NCBI GenBank assembly: GCA_903870165.1
Contig: CAIQBW010000030.1
Coordinates: forward strand, 1 to 58,383
DNA length: 58,383 nt
Direction of reading: 5' to 3'
Source: an uncultured Methylophilaceae bacterium
GTDB taxonomy: Bacteria; Pseudomonadota; Gammaproteobacteria; Burkholderiales; Methylophilaceae
Positions 45,673 to 53,215 of the stretch are shown in pieces. Numbering within the stretch: position 1 is the stretch's first letter; each line of letters begins with the position of its first letter. The notes under the pieces were generated by a model, which worked only from the letters and a program-made list of their open reading frames with translations, was not told the DNA's origin and ran no database searches. The position numbers and the translations under genes were made by a program.

Positions 45673-46709
45673 GCTATCTCCCTTGCGCGTAATACAAAGT
45701 CTCTAGTGAACTTCACTTTATTTAATTTGTGATGCATATCTTTTGCATTGCCCAATCTTTTCAAAAAAGCATCTGCCGCCATCAATGATATCTTCTTGCC
45801 GGGACATATGTGAACACCTATTCCAAATGGAATAGCTTGCGGGATAGATCTTTGATTGATAGACGAGTTTCTGATTAAGTCTGTTGTAACTTGTACTCTC
45901 TGGCCTTTTTGAAATACCATCTCCCCAATCTCAACGTCATTGACCGCCTCTCTGCCTAAAACACTAATTGGCTTCGACTCGTTCATTAACTTTTCCGCAT
46001 CCCAAGACATAAGGTCATCTGTTGGCAACATGAGAGCATAAAGAACTGCTCCTAGAAGCGGCTCAGTACCCATAACAGTGGTTGAAACTATCGACCAAGC
46101 TTCAATAGGGTCACGTCCATCAAGTTTCAGTTTACTTTGGATGAAACCTACAAGAGTACTAAGTCTTTGATCGTACTCTTCGAGAATTTTTAGTGTGGTC
46201 ATCATCTGAAGTATCTCGCCTGGCATATCTGGTAACTCATGTACCTCAACATTTAGATCTTTAGCAATTATTCTCCTTGAAAGTTGTTGAACGTATTCCC
46301 TAGCGAGGGCAAGTGGACTAATTTGATCATAATGATTGTAGGTGCAAAAGAAATCCTCGGTGAAGCTATGTAACCAGCTCGGAAGGTCGCTTTCCATTCT
46401 TCTATAAGTGGGTGCAAAAAATCTTCTGGCTACAAAATGTATCTCACCATGGAGAATAGTTGGTGCACGATCAAAGTAAATTTCGATAGCCTTTAGATGC
46501 CCCTCTGGCGCTTTAGAAAGCACTCTCCAATAATGCAACAAATTGCCAGGTTTAAAGTTAGAATTTTTGAGAACTTCCAAGCCCAGCCTCTCTCCATAAA
46601 TCAACAAGGTTGGGGGTGCTGAATCGTCTAAGGTTACCCATTCAAGCTTATCATCTAACTGCTCAGGATTATTAATAAATTCTCGTAACTTTAAAATATA
46701 AGAGCTCAT
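45669..46709 (-). CDS. Cytochrome P450-like protein, atypical
   Basis: A 346-aa protein. The heme-binding loop FGIGVHICPGKK places the thiolate ligand at C302. The C-helix-like HGEIHFVARRFFAP and an I-helix region VSTTVMGTEPLLG (about 208-220, with the oxygen-activating acid/alcohol pair replaced by EP) are seen. The K-helix ExxR motif is not evident where expected (LMNESKPIS). It is shorter than the usual roughly 400 aa. It is translationally coupled to a carrier protein, so a substrate tethered to that ACP is likely. With the motif losses, activity might be altered or absent. Confidence 0.75.
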   Translation of the reverse strand: MSSYILKLREFINNPEQLDDKLEWVTLDDSAPPTLLIYGERLGLEVLKNSNFKPGNLLHYWRVLSKAPEGHLKAIEIYFDRAPTILHGEIHFVARRFFAPTYRRMESDLPSWLHSFTEDFFCTYNHYDQISPLALAREYVQQLSRRIIAKDLNVEVHELPDMPGEILQMMTTLKILEEYDQRLSTLVGFIQSKLKLDGRDPIEAWSIVSTTVMGTEPLLGAVLYALMLPTDDLMSWDAEKLMNESKPISVLGREAVNDVEIGEMVFQKGQRVQVTTDLIRNSSINQRSIPQAIPFGIGVHICPGKKISLMAADAFLKRLGNAKDMHHKLNKVKFTRDFVLRAREIA

Positions 46710-46799
46710 GATTCTCAGGGCTACTCTGCATAATTAGTACATTCTAGCTTAAGAAAGATTTTAGACTAACAAAATTATAGGATTTAATGCATGTAATCT

Positions 46800-47165
46800 T
46801 CATTCAGTTTTATACCTTGGCGGTAACCAATACCTTCGGTTTCTTCCAGCTAATGTCCAGTCACGTTTTTCAATCCAACCAAGTGTGCGAAGTGCAGCGG
46901 CTATTGAGCGAGCTGCTGCGTGACTCCTATATGCTCCAGCGAATTGAGACGTGAACTCTGCCATCATGTAACGACGATATTTTGATGCCGGTGGCAAGCT
47001 TTTATACCAAGTGGCTATCTGATTCAAGTAATCAGGTTTGTTCGGCACACGTTGTGGATTAAGTGGACGTGGTGTCTTATTAATCTGCTCTGCTTCGTGA
47101 GCTAAGCGGCTGATACTTTCTTTTGCGAACGCTGAAATTTGTGGTGGCGGCTTCTGATTTAACAT
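46800..47165 (-). CDS. Small island protein, possible winged-helix
   Basis: A 121-aa basic protein. Its C-terminal AAARSIAAALRTLGWIEKRDWTLAGRNRRYWLP reads like a winged-helix DNA-binding segment. I start it at ATG 47165 because AAAGGA lies 7 nt upstream; an ATG two codons earlier leaves almost no spacing. It lies downstream of the primase-helicase, beyond the inverted repeat at 47198-47303. Function unknown. Confidence 0.62.
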   Translation of the reverse strand: MLNQKPPPQISAFAKESISRLAHEAEQINKTPRPLNPQRVPNKPDYLNQIATWYKSLPPASKYRRYMMAEFTSQFAGAYRSHAAARSIAAALRTLGWIEKRDWTLAGRNRRYWLPPRYKTE

Positions 47166-47197
47166 CTGCATTTCCTTTAGGGGTATGAAAGAAACTA

Positions 47198-47303
47198 TTT
47201 GCGCGATGTGCGTGATGAATGAGCTGTTTTAGTAAATTTACCTATAGATTGTTTCTATAGAGAGTTTCATAAAAAGGGCATTTCATCGCGCACATCGCGC
47301 AAA
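47198..47303. repeat. 22-bp inverted repeat flanking an AT-rich spacer (putative replication origin)
   Basis: Arms TTTGCGCGATGTGCG-T-GATGAA (47198-47219) and TTCATCGCGCACATCGCGCAAA (47282-47303) pair with one mismatch. The 62-bp spacer contains CTATAGATTGTTTCTATAG, a smaller partial dyad. It directly adjoins the SF3 helicase gene, the position expected for an initiator-bound origin in P4-like elements. Confidence 0.65.
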
Positions 47304-47310
47304 CTAGAAA

Positions 47311-48825
47311 TCAGATCCATGCATTCACTGCTTTAAAACCTTCAGCATTGAGCTCGATTCCAACAATATTCCTTCTACCAGGGTCCAACTTGAATCCTCT
47401 ATCTGATAGACGCTTTGTGAATCGCTTTTGAGCCAAGGGGTTGTGCCCATGACTTCTAGCCCAATTTGTATAAGCACGATATAAATGCTGCTTACTGCAA
47501 GCCATCCCCATAGTCTTTTTACAATGGTCTTTCACCCACTCGCCAATTATGTCCTCTTCATCTTTATAGACATCAATGGCAGCGCTGATTGAAAGAGGTA
47601 TTTGCAGGCCATTTTCTAAATAGTCGTGGTAACCATCAACCATCCAATTAAGGATTCCAGAGCCTTCAGACTTCAGTTTATTAAGCAGTGCCGGATCACA
47701 CTTTTCTTTTGGGATGGTTTGCTCAAAAGGAATCAATAAAACCCGTCGCCACATACCATGAGAGTTATCATGAATTTCAGGTTGGTGATTGCCGACCATG
47801 ACCAACTTGTGTGTGGGTTGAAAGGTTAGCTCGTCTTTTGCATAAGGCACTCGACCACTCAGTGTATCGCCGCCAGTCATCTCTTTGACTCTGCCTTCAG
47901 CTAGGTGACGACCCTCTTCAACCTCACTGCAATAGACCATTCTTCGACCTTTGAGCCCAACAATATCGGGTGAGGGACCTTGGGGACTTCGTTGATGCTG
48001 CATTAACATCTCTGTCGCAATACGCCTTGCATAATCACCTAGCAACCACGCGAACAGTTCAATGAAAGTCGTCTTTCCGTTTAAGCCATGCCCGTAAAAA
48101 AAGATGAGTTTTTGCAAGTCAGCGTTACCACAAAGAAAGACGCCTGCAATTTGCTGTAATAATCGACGCACTTCTTGATCAGGTTGAATATCCAATAAAA
48201 AGATCAGGAACACTGGGCATTTCATTTGCGGGTCAAAACTTACGTTCGCCCGCATCGAGACTCTTATACTGGGCGTCACTTTTAACAAATACCTCAGCTT
48301 AAGATTCAACACGCCGTTCCCAACACCAATCAAGTTTGGGTCCACATCAAAATTACTGAGGCTCTCACTCATGCCATCTTCTGATTTGGCTAGAGACACC
48401 ATGGCTTGAATTCTTTGCGATGTACTACTGAAATCAGCGTGCTTGCTTAGTTTTTTTGCTTCTGGATTATCGTGTGACTGCTTATATAACTCAGCCGCCT
48501 CTTCGCGCATGTTAGAAACAACTGCCTTGGCAGCTTTATCAGCTTCTCCAATTGGTGCTCTCACCCAGCCCTCTGGACTAAACTTTAGAACATCTCCAGT
48601 TTCAGGAATAAATAAAAGTTTTCCAAGATTCGCTTCGGCAAATAAGCGCGCATTTTTAATATCTTTAGTGTCGTCAATTAAAGTAGCCATAACAAAGGGA
48701 TCAAGCCAGCCAGACTCTTTTGCATAGTGAATTAAAGTCCCAATCGTTATACCGCCATTCGGTTTAATTGATTCCCATAATGTATCAAACTCACGCTCAT
48801 CGAATTTCATGGCGACTGCACTCAT
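47311..48825 (-). CDS. P4-type SF3 helicase (phage/plasmid primase family, helicase part)
   Basis: A 504-aa protein with a D5-type N-terminal domain and an SF3 helicase. Walker A is GHGLNGKT (245-252), Walker B/motif B' region VYCSEVEEGRHL and motif C HKLVMVGNHQP. A C-terminal winged-helix-like part binds origin DNA in relatives. It unwinds DNA to start element replication. Its ATG overlaps the primase stop by 4 nt (ATGA), with GGGGAGT as ribosome site. The primase is encoded separately, whereas in P4 alpha both are one protein. Confidence 0.88.
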   Translation of the reverse strand: MSAVAMKFDEREFDTLWESIKPNGGITIGTLIHYAKESGWLDPFVMATLIDDTKDIKNARLFAEANLGKLLFIPETGDVLKFSPEGWVRAPIGEADKAAKAVVSNMREEAAELYKQSHDNPEAKKLSKHADFSSTSQRIQAMVSLAKSEDGMSESLSNFDVDPNLIGVGNGVLNLKLRYLLKVTPSIRVSMRANVSFDPQMKCPVFLIFLLDIQPDQEVRRLLQQIAGVFLCGNADLQKLIFFYGHGLNGKTTFIELFAWLLGDYARRIATEMLMQHQRSPQGPSPDIVGLKGRRMVYCSEVEEGRHLAEGRVKEMTGGDTLSGRVPYAKDELTFQPTHKLVMVGNHQPEIHDNSHGMWRRVLLIPFEQTIPKEKCDPALLNKLKSEGSGILNWMVDGYHDYLENGLQIPLSISAAIDVYKDEEDIIGEWVKDHCKKTMGMACSKQHLYRAYTNWARSHGHNPLAQKRFTKRLSDRGFKLDPGRRNIVGIELNAEGFKAVNAWI

Positions 48826-49712
48826 AGAAACTCCCCGCTACTCCAGCTTCTAGCAAGCGCTTCTGCACATGACCAATTAGTGGAGTGGAGCGCAAAACAA
48901 ATATTTCTCCATTTTAATCGATCGCAGTCCGGATTTATGGAGGCTAGGGCGGACTTAATACGGTTAACATTTTCTGGTGTTTCAGGCTCATTTCTAATTA
49001 AATCATCATTAATAGAGAGATTTTGATTCATTAAAACAGCACAATATTGTTGATAAGCCAATTGAATGGTTTGGCTAAAGTCTTCAAACGCCATGGGAGC
49101 TGAGTTAAACATGCGTTTAATTTCTTTACCCCGACATGCAGGTTTCCAATTATGCGTTCCAACTGGCCGCAGAATACTGGCAATATCTGAGGTTCTAGAA
49201 TCATCAGCTAGGAACTGAAGGTGTTGAGTTAAGGCTTTTAGTTGAAGCGCCACCTCCTTCCAACTTTCTTTATCCACCGAGGTTTCTAACACCCAATAAC
49301 AATGCAGACCATTACCGCTGGCAACTATCATCGGGATCGGCAAGGAGGCTTGAGCACAAAAAACTTTCAGCGCATTGACCGCTGCTTTAGGGGTTTCATA
49401 TCCCTTGCCTTCAGAAGCTTTCTCGATGCCACAATCAATATCCAGCCAAAATGATTTAGCCATGTAAGCATTTTCAGCTGTTCGATATCTAGTTTTACCT
49501 GCCTCATCTACATAACAGTCTTGCTTGTAAGTTGCACAGGCAAAATAGACTTGTTGCTCTTTATAATCCAACTCATGACACTTCCTAGCCGCTTCATCTT
49601 TAGTTTTACATGGGTAATGAATAAATCCCCGCCCTTCTTTTTGTGGAGTTGCAAGTAGGATGCACCCATCACTTGGTAGGACCTCTTCTAGAAAGTCTAA
49701 CGTCTCAATCAT
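48822..49712 (-). CDS. AEP-type primase with PriCT-2 segment
   Basis: A 296-aa primase. The archaeo-eukaryotic primase active site has D91-I-D93 (FWLDIDCG) and the SGNGLHCYWVL motif (132-142) with catalytic histidine. A PriCT-2-like C-terminal region (IKSALASINPDCDRLKWRNICFALH) ends abruptly at SGEFL. It overlaps the upstream small gene and the downstream helicase by ATGA, so all three are coupled. It supplies primers for island replication. Confidence 0.83.
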   Translation of the reverse strand: MIETLDFLEEVLPSDGCILLATPQKEGRGFIHYPCKTKDEAARKCHELDYKEQQVYFACATYKQDCYVDEAGKTRYRTAENAYMAKSFWLDIDCGIEKASEGKGYETPKAAVNALKVFCAQASLPIPMIVASGNGLHCYWVLETSVDKESWKEVALQLKALTQHLQFLADDSRTSDIASILRPVGTHNWKPACRGKEIKRMFNSAPMAFEDFSQTIQLAYQQYCAVLMNQNLSINDDLIRNEPETPENVNRIKSALASINPDCDRLKWRNICFALHSTNWSCAEALARSWSSGEFL

Positions 49713-50119
49713 TTTTGAGCTCCTTTTGTATAAGGTAGCTCTAACCCTTCATTTGCATATATCTCTTCAACCAACTCAATGGTGACGTCCAGATCTGTTG
49801 GTTGACCAAAGCTAGCAAAATGGATAATCGCTTCAACTACGCGACCCTCCGGAGTGTTAGCATCCGCCGTAATAACCCGCTCCGATTGCACACCTTCTAT
49901 ATCATCAGGTGCGCTCGCTTTTTCAATTTTCACACCCTTAAAACCTAAATGAATAAGCTTTTTAATCGTAAGTAACACGATATTAGTAGCTTCTTCAGAG
50001 GGCCAATCACTTAAATAGGCTTGGATTTCAATGCGCGGCATTCCAAAACCAAAATCAATACTGGGAGGAATACCAAAAAGACTGAATGGTGAAATAAAAA
50101 CTGTTTTATCATTTTTCAT
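49709..50119 (-). CDS. Hypothetical island protein
   Basis: A 136-aa acidic soluble protein of unknown function, containing FGMPRIEIQAYLSDWPSEEA and EAIIHFASFGQPTDLDVTIELVEE. Its ATG (50117-50119) overlaps the AlpA stop codon (TGATG) with GAGG upstream; a GTG one codon earlier is possible. It is coupled to AlpA before and primase after, so it probably takes part in replication control. Confidence 0.65.
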   Translation of the reverse strand: MKNDKTVFISPFSLFGIPPSIDFGFGMPRIEIQAYLSDWPSEEATNIVLLTIKKLIHLGFKGVKIEKASAPDDIEGVQSERVITADANTPEGRVVEAIIHFASFGQPTDLDVTIELVEEIYANEGLELPYTKGAQK

Positions 50120-50310
50120 CACACAGCCTCCTCAATCAGCTTACGAATTGAATCAACGGGCCATGCTGTAATTCTTGGGGAAAGTTTTACACTTTGGGGA
50201 TATTTGCCAGTTTTAACGCCGGCCCACCATGTAGATTTACCAACAGGAAAGATGGCAAGAACTTGAGGCAACCTAATAAAACCAGTTTCTGGAAGATTTT
50301 GTATTTGCAT
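50119..50310 (-). CDS. AlpA-family excision/transcription regulator
   Basis: A 63-aa protein: FIRLPQVLAIFPVGKSTWWAGVKTGKYPQSVKLSPRITAWPVDSIRKLI is a full AlpA domain (helix-turn-helix plus wing with ITAW). AlpA proteins act as activators of the neighbouring integrase and as recombination directionality factors. AGGAG lies 9 nt before ATG. It is the likely ligand of the ATACCCCC boxes, but that is inference. Confidence 0.88.
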   Translation of the reverse strand: MQIQNLPETGFIRLPQVLAIFPVGKSTWWAGVKTGKYPQSVKLSPRITAWPVDSIRKLIEEAV

Positions 50311-50387
50311 TTAAATAACTCCTAATGGTTTAAAAGTTATGATATTAAATACAACATTTAGGGCAGCCTTTGGCCCTTTGATTTTAG

Positions 50388-50735
50388 CTATGGGAAGTCT
50401 TTAAAATAGCCTCTAATGGTTTGATCGGTTAAACCTTCATAAAAGCCTATTTGTTTTGCAACCCCCCGCTTACCCCATAAATCCCGGTATTTTCTTTTCA
50501 ATTCAGCAGTCCTATCAAGTCTTTCAGCTGCTCTCATGTCATTGCCGCCCTTACCAAAATTTTGATGTAGATGCGCTACCCCATCCTTGTCCTCTTTGAT
50601 AGAACCCATGAAGTTTGTACCGGCTAGTCCAAATGATCCTAAAGTATCAGAGTCAGGGGTTGCTCTCGCGTATTCTGGGACAGGATTCATCCATGCTAAC
50701 TCTCTGTTTCTTTTATTTCTTTCTTTAGTTGGCAT
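50388..50735 (-). CDS. Hypothetical protein next to the integrase
   Basis: A 115-aa basic, hydrophilic protein (MPTKERNKRNRELAWMNPV through to DQTIRGYFKDFP). Its ATG lies 2 nt after the integrase stop codon, so it is translated from the same message. The C-terminal KQIGFYEGLTDQTIRGYFK may be a helix-turn-helix. I do not recognise the family. Confidence 0.6.
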   Translation of the reverse strand: MPTKERNKRNRELAWMNPVPEYARATPDSDTLGSFGLAGTNFMGSIKEDKDGVAHLHQNFGKGGNDMRAAERLDRTAELKRKYRDLWGKRGVAKQIGFYEGLTDQTIRGYFKDFP

Positions 50736-50737
50736 AA

Positions 50738-51955
50738 TTAAGCAACCTTTCCTTTGATGGAAATAATCTTCGCACCTGTTCTTATCGCTTCAAGATAATC
50801 AGCCCAGTGTTGCATCATTTCTTTACGTTTGGGCAAATGCTCAGCATAGTTATATGCTGCACTCACCTTATTACGATCGGAATGAGCTAGCTGACGCTCA
50901 ATTGCATCATGAGGCCAACCTTGTTCGTGCAATATTGTACTTGCAGTACTTCTAAAGCCATGTCCAGTAACCTCAGTATTGTCATAATCCATTCGCCTTA
51001 ATGCCATATTGATAGTGTTTTCACTCATGGGCCTTTTGACAGATGTTGTAGCTGGAAAAACATACTGAAGGTGTCCGGTATGACTCTTGAGGTCTTTGAA
51101 AATAGCTAAAGCTTGTTTTGATAATGGAACAATATGCTTAGCCCTCATTTTCATTTTTTCTGCAGAAATAGCCCACTCTGATTTTTCTAAGTCGATCTCT
51201 GACCACTCAGCATGTCTTAACTCACCAGGACGAACGAACACTAAAGCTGCTAATTTTAATGCTTGTTGAGTCAAGTAGGCTCCATCGTAGTTATGGATAT
51301 CCCGAAGAAATTCACCAAGTTTTTTAGGGTCAGTAATACTAGCGTGGTGTTTTACTACCAGTGGGCCTAAAGACCCCCTTAAAACAACACTAAGGTCTGT
51401 TGTGGCTCTGTCAGTAGCGATTGCGTAACGAAATACTTGGCCGCATATTTGTAGTGTTCGATGAGCTGTTTCTGCATTGCCTCGATCTTCAATTTTTTTG
51501 ATAGCAGATAGAAGTTCAGCAGGTCTAACTTTAGAAATCGACACTCTTCCTATAAAAGGAAAAACGTGCCGCTCTAGCATGCTCAGATTACGTGCAGCAT
51601 TTTTGGGGACCCACTTAACTTTGTTCTTTTCGTGCCATTCTCTAGCAACTACTTCGAATGTATTCGCTGCTTCTTTTTTTGCCTCATATTTTTGGGTTTG
51701 CTTAAGTTCGCCTGGATCAATTGAATTAGCAAGACTCTTCTTTGCAATATCTCGCTTTTCTCTGGCATCTGCTAGCGTAAGGTGCGGATAAACACCTATT
51801 GATAAGGTTTTCTCTTTACCTAAAAAACGATATTTAAAACGCCAGTATTTGGAACCGTTAGGATGAACCAACATAAACAAGCCACCGCTATCAGAAAGCT
51901 TGTACTGCTTTTCTAAGGGTTTTGCATTACGAATTTGAATGTCAGTGAGTGCCAT
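50738..51955 (-). CDS. P4-type tyrosine integrase of island 2
   Basis: A 405-aa integrase with a DUF4102 arm-binding domain (MALTDIQIRNAKPLEKQYKL ... YPHLTLADAREKRD). The catalytic domain has LVFVRPGELRHAEW, HGFRSTASTILHE, RQLAHSD and the tyrosine in SAAYNYAEHL. I use ATG 51953-51955, preceded by an inverted ATACCCCC box; a non-ATG frame extension to 52030 crosses the box cluster and is unlikely. It targets the tRNA-Leu 3' end 180 bp away and is closely parallel to the island-1 integrase and to the remnant at 40880-41112. Confidence 0.92.
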   Translation of the reverse strand: MALTDIQIRNAKPLEKQYKLSDSGGLFMLVHPNGSKYWRFKYRFLGKEKTLSIGVYPHLTLADAREKRDIAKKSLANSIDPGELKQTQKYEAKKEAANTFEVVAREWHEKNKVKWVPKNAARNLSMLERHVFPFIGRVSISKVRPAELLSAIKKIEDRGNAETAHRTLQICGQVFRYAIATDRATTDLSVVLRGSLGPLVVKHHASITDPKKLGEFLRDIHNYDGAYLTQQALKLAALVFVRPGELRHAEWSEIDLEKSEWAISAEKMKMRAKHIVPLSKQALAIFKDLKSHTGHLQYVFPATTSVKRPMSENTINMALRRMDYDNTEVTGHGFRSTASTILHEQGWPHDAIERQLAHSDRNKVSAAYNYAEHLPKRKEMMQHWADYLEAIRTGAKIISIKGKVA

Positions 51956-51957
51956 TT

Positions 51958-52006
51958 GGGGGTATAAGAATTTCGCTAAAATTAATGTACCCCCATTTAT
52001 ACCCCC
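51958..52006. repeat. ATACCCCC box cluster at the island-2 integrase start
   Basis: Inverted GGGGGTAT at 51958-51965 next to the ATG, and direct copies at 51987-51994 (GTACCCCC) and 51999-52006 (ATACCCCC), a 12-bp period. The layout matches the island-1 and remnant clusters to within 1 bp. Confidence 0.78.
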
Positions 52007-52128
52007 AAAATATATGGGATGCAACTGCACTAAAATGGATAGTACCGGATTAAAAAACTAACTAAAACAACAAGTTATAAAATAATCCGGACATAGTTGG
52101 ACCTAGATGGACAACTAAATTTTTTTAA

Positions 52129-52214
52129 TGGTGCCCGGGGCCGGAATCGAACCGGCACGCCCAGAAGGCGAGAGATTTTAAGTCTCTTGTGTCTACCAAT
52201 TTCACCACCCGGGC
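52129..52214 (-). tRNA. tRNA-Leu (anticodon TAA)
   Basis: An 86-nt minus-strand gene with acceptor GCCCGGG/CCCGGGC, anticodon loop ACTTAAA (TAA), a long variable arm, T-loop GGTTCGATTCC, discriminator A and encoded CCA. Target of island 2 and of the older remnant element. Confidence 0.96.
52136..52151. repeat. Right attachment site of island 2 (within tRNA-Leu)
   Basis: A 16-bp segment in the acceptor/T-arm of tRNA-Leu identical to 41294-41309, same orientation. Confidence 0.88.
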
Positions 52215-52354
52215 GGATGGAACCACGCTGAGAACCGCGTAGGAGTTAGTCTTCTTGCGGAGCGTATTTTAACCTTACCTACGCTTTTAAGCAAAAATAT
52301 CTACATCTTTTTGAATAAGGCCCTGAAAACAACCAGGCCTTATTCTTAAAAATA

Positions 52355-52428
52355 TGGAGGCGCGAACCAGAGTCGAACTGGTCTAAACGGCTTTGCAGGC
52401 CGCGGCATAACCGCTTTGCTATCGCGCC
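52355..52428 (-). tRNA. tRNA-Cys (anticodon GCA)
   Basis: A minus-strand cloverleaf with acceptor GGCGCGA/TCGCGCC, anticodon loop CTGCAAA (GCA), discriminator T (as all tRNA-Cys have U73), and encoded CCA. Confidence 0.96.
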
Positions 52429-52462
52429 ATAAACGCTCAATCTAGATTGAGAGTTATAAGTT

Positions 52463-52497
52463 AAAAAAAGGGAAAGCATTTTAGCTTTCCCTTTTTT
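52463..52497 (-). terminator. Terminator after tRNA-Gly
   Basis: A 14-bp stem AAAAAAGGGAAAGC / GCTTTCCCTTTTTT with a 7-nt loop, starting 7 nt after tRNA-Gly on the minus strand and followed by T residues. It should end the uvrC-pgsA-tRNA-Gly transcript; tRNA-Cys then needs its own promoter or readthrough. Confidence 0.85.
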
Positions 52498-52504
52498 AAT
52501 TGTT

Positions 52505-52580
52505 TGGAGCGGGAAACGAGTCTCGAACTCGCGACCTCAACCTTGGCAAGGTTGCGCTCTACCAACTGAGCTATTCCCGC
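52505..52580 (-). tRNA. tRNA-Gly (anticodon GCC)
   Basis: A minus-strand cloverleaf with acceptor GCGGGAA/TTCCCGC, anticodon loop TTGCCAA (GCC), discriminator T and encoded CCA. It lies 62 bp downstream of pgsA. Confidence 0.97.
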
Positions 52581-52642
52581 GTAAAGAAGCCAGTATTATA
52601 AGGGTTTTCAGACACTCGTCAAGCCCAAGATGACGATTATGT

Positions 52643-53215
52643 TTAGCTTTTGTGAATGTTCATTTGAGGCCAGGCGGCCTTCAAATAGTAAACCATTGAC
52701 ACCAATGTCAAAATTACTGCGACGTAGATTGAAATTTGCCCAATAATTTTTGTGCTGATTCCTAAAATTGGATCGTAATACAGTAGAAAAAGAATGGCGA
52801 CCATTTGCATGACGGTTTTAATTTTACCTATCATCGCCACAGCAACACTGCCACGCTCACCGATGCTTGCCATCCATTCACGCAGCGCGCTAATAGTGAT
52901 TTCGCGACCAATAATAATAAATGCAAAAAGCGCGCCTACGCGATTAAATTCAACAAGCACAATCAATGCTGCAGCCACCATTAATTTATCAGCTACAGGG
53001 TCTAAAAATGCGCCAAAAGCGGAGGTTAATTTCAGCTTGCGTGCATAGTAACCATCAAGCCAATCAGTAATGGCAGCCAAACCAAATACTGCCGTGGCAA
53101 GAACATTTGCAGCATGCTGAGAGAGATAATGTGGTTGTGCATAAAAAATACCCACAAACACAGGAATGAGGATAATCCGCGCCATTGTTAAGCTATTGGG
53201 TAAATTCCAAAACAT
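52643..53215 (-). CDS. pgsA: CDP-diacylglycerol-glycerol-3-phosphate 3-phosphatidyltransferase
   Basis: A 190-aa integral membrane enzyme that makes phosphatidylglycerophosphate, the committed step to phosphatidylglycerol and cardiolipin. The CDP-alcohol phosphotransferase motif is complete: D-W-L-D-G-Y-Y-A-R followed by G-AFLD-PVADK. About five or six membrane helices. Its ATG overlaps the uvrC stop codon (TAATG), the usual uvrC-pgsA arrangement in proteobacteria. Confidence 0.95.
   Translation of the reverse strand: MFWNLPNSLTMARIILIPVFVGIFYAQPHYLSQHAANVLATAVFGLAAITDWLDGYYARKLKLTSAFGAFLDPVADKLMVAAALIVLVEFNRVGALFAFIIIGREITISALREWMASIGERGSVAVAMIGKIKTVMQMVAILFLLYYDPILGISTKIIGQISIYVAVILTLVSMVYYLKAAWPQMNIHKS

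Larger units (their letters stand above)
41294..52151. mobile_element. P4-like integrative element (genomic island 2) in tRNA-Leu(TAA)
   Basis: A 10.9-kb element between a tRNA-Leu 3' duplicate (41294-41309) and the intact tRNA-Leu. The right half is a satellite-like core on the minus strand: integrase, small ORF, AlpA, hypothetical protein, AEP primase, SF3 helicase, putative origin, small protein. The left half is cargo: P450-ACP-hydrolase, outer-membrane barrel, Stf0-type sulfotransferase, APS kinase. No capsid, packaging or conjugation genes are seen. Confidence 0.88.

Noticed and set aside
41294-52151. Complete prophage or self-transmissible conjugative element
   Set aside because: No capsid, tail, terminase, relaxase or type IV secretion genes are visible; only integration and replication functions of a P4-like element.
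52313-52345. Terminator between tRNA-Cys and tRNA-Leu
   Set aside because: A GAATAAGGCC...GGCCTTATTC hairpin exists but has a bulge and no T-tract on the minus strand; too weak to call.
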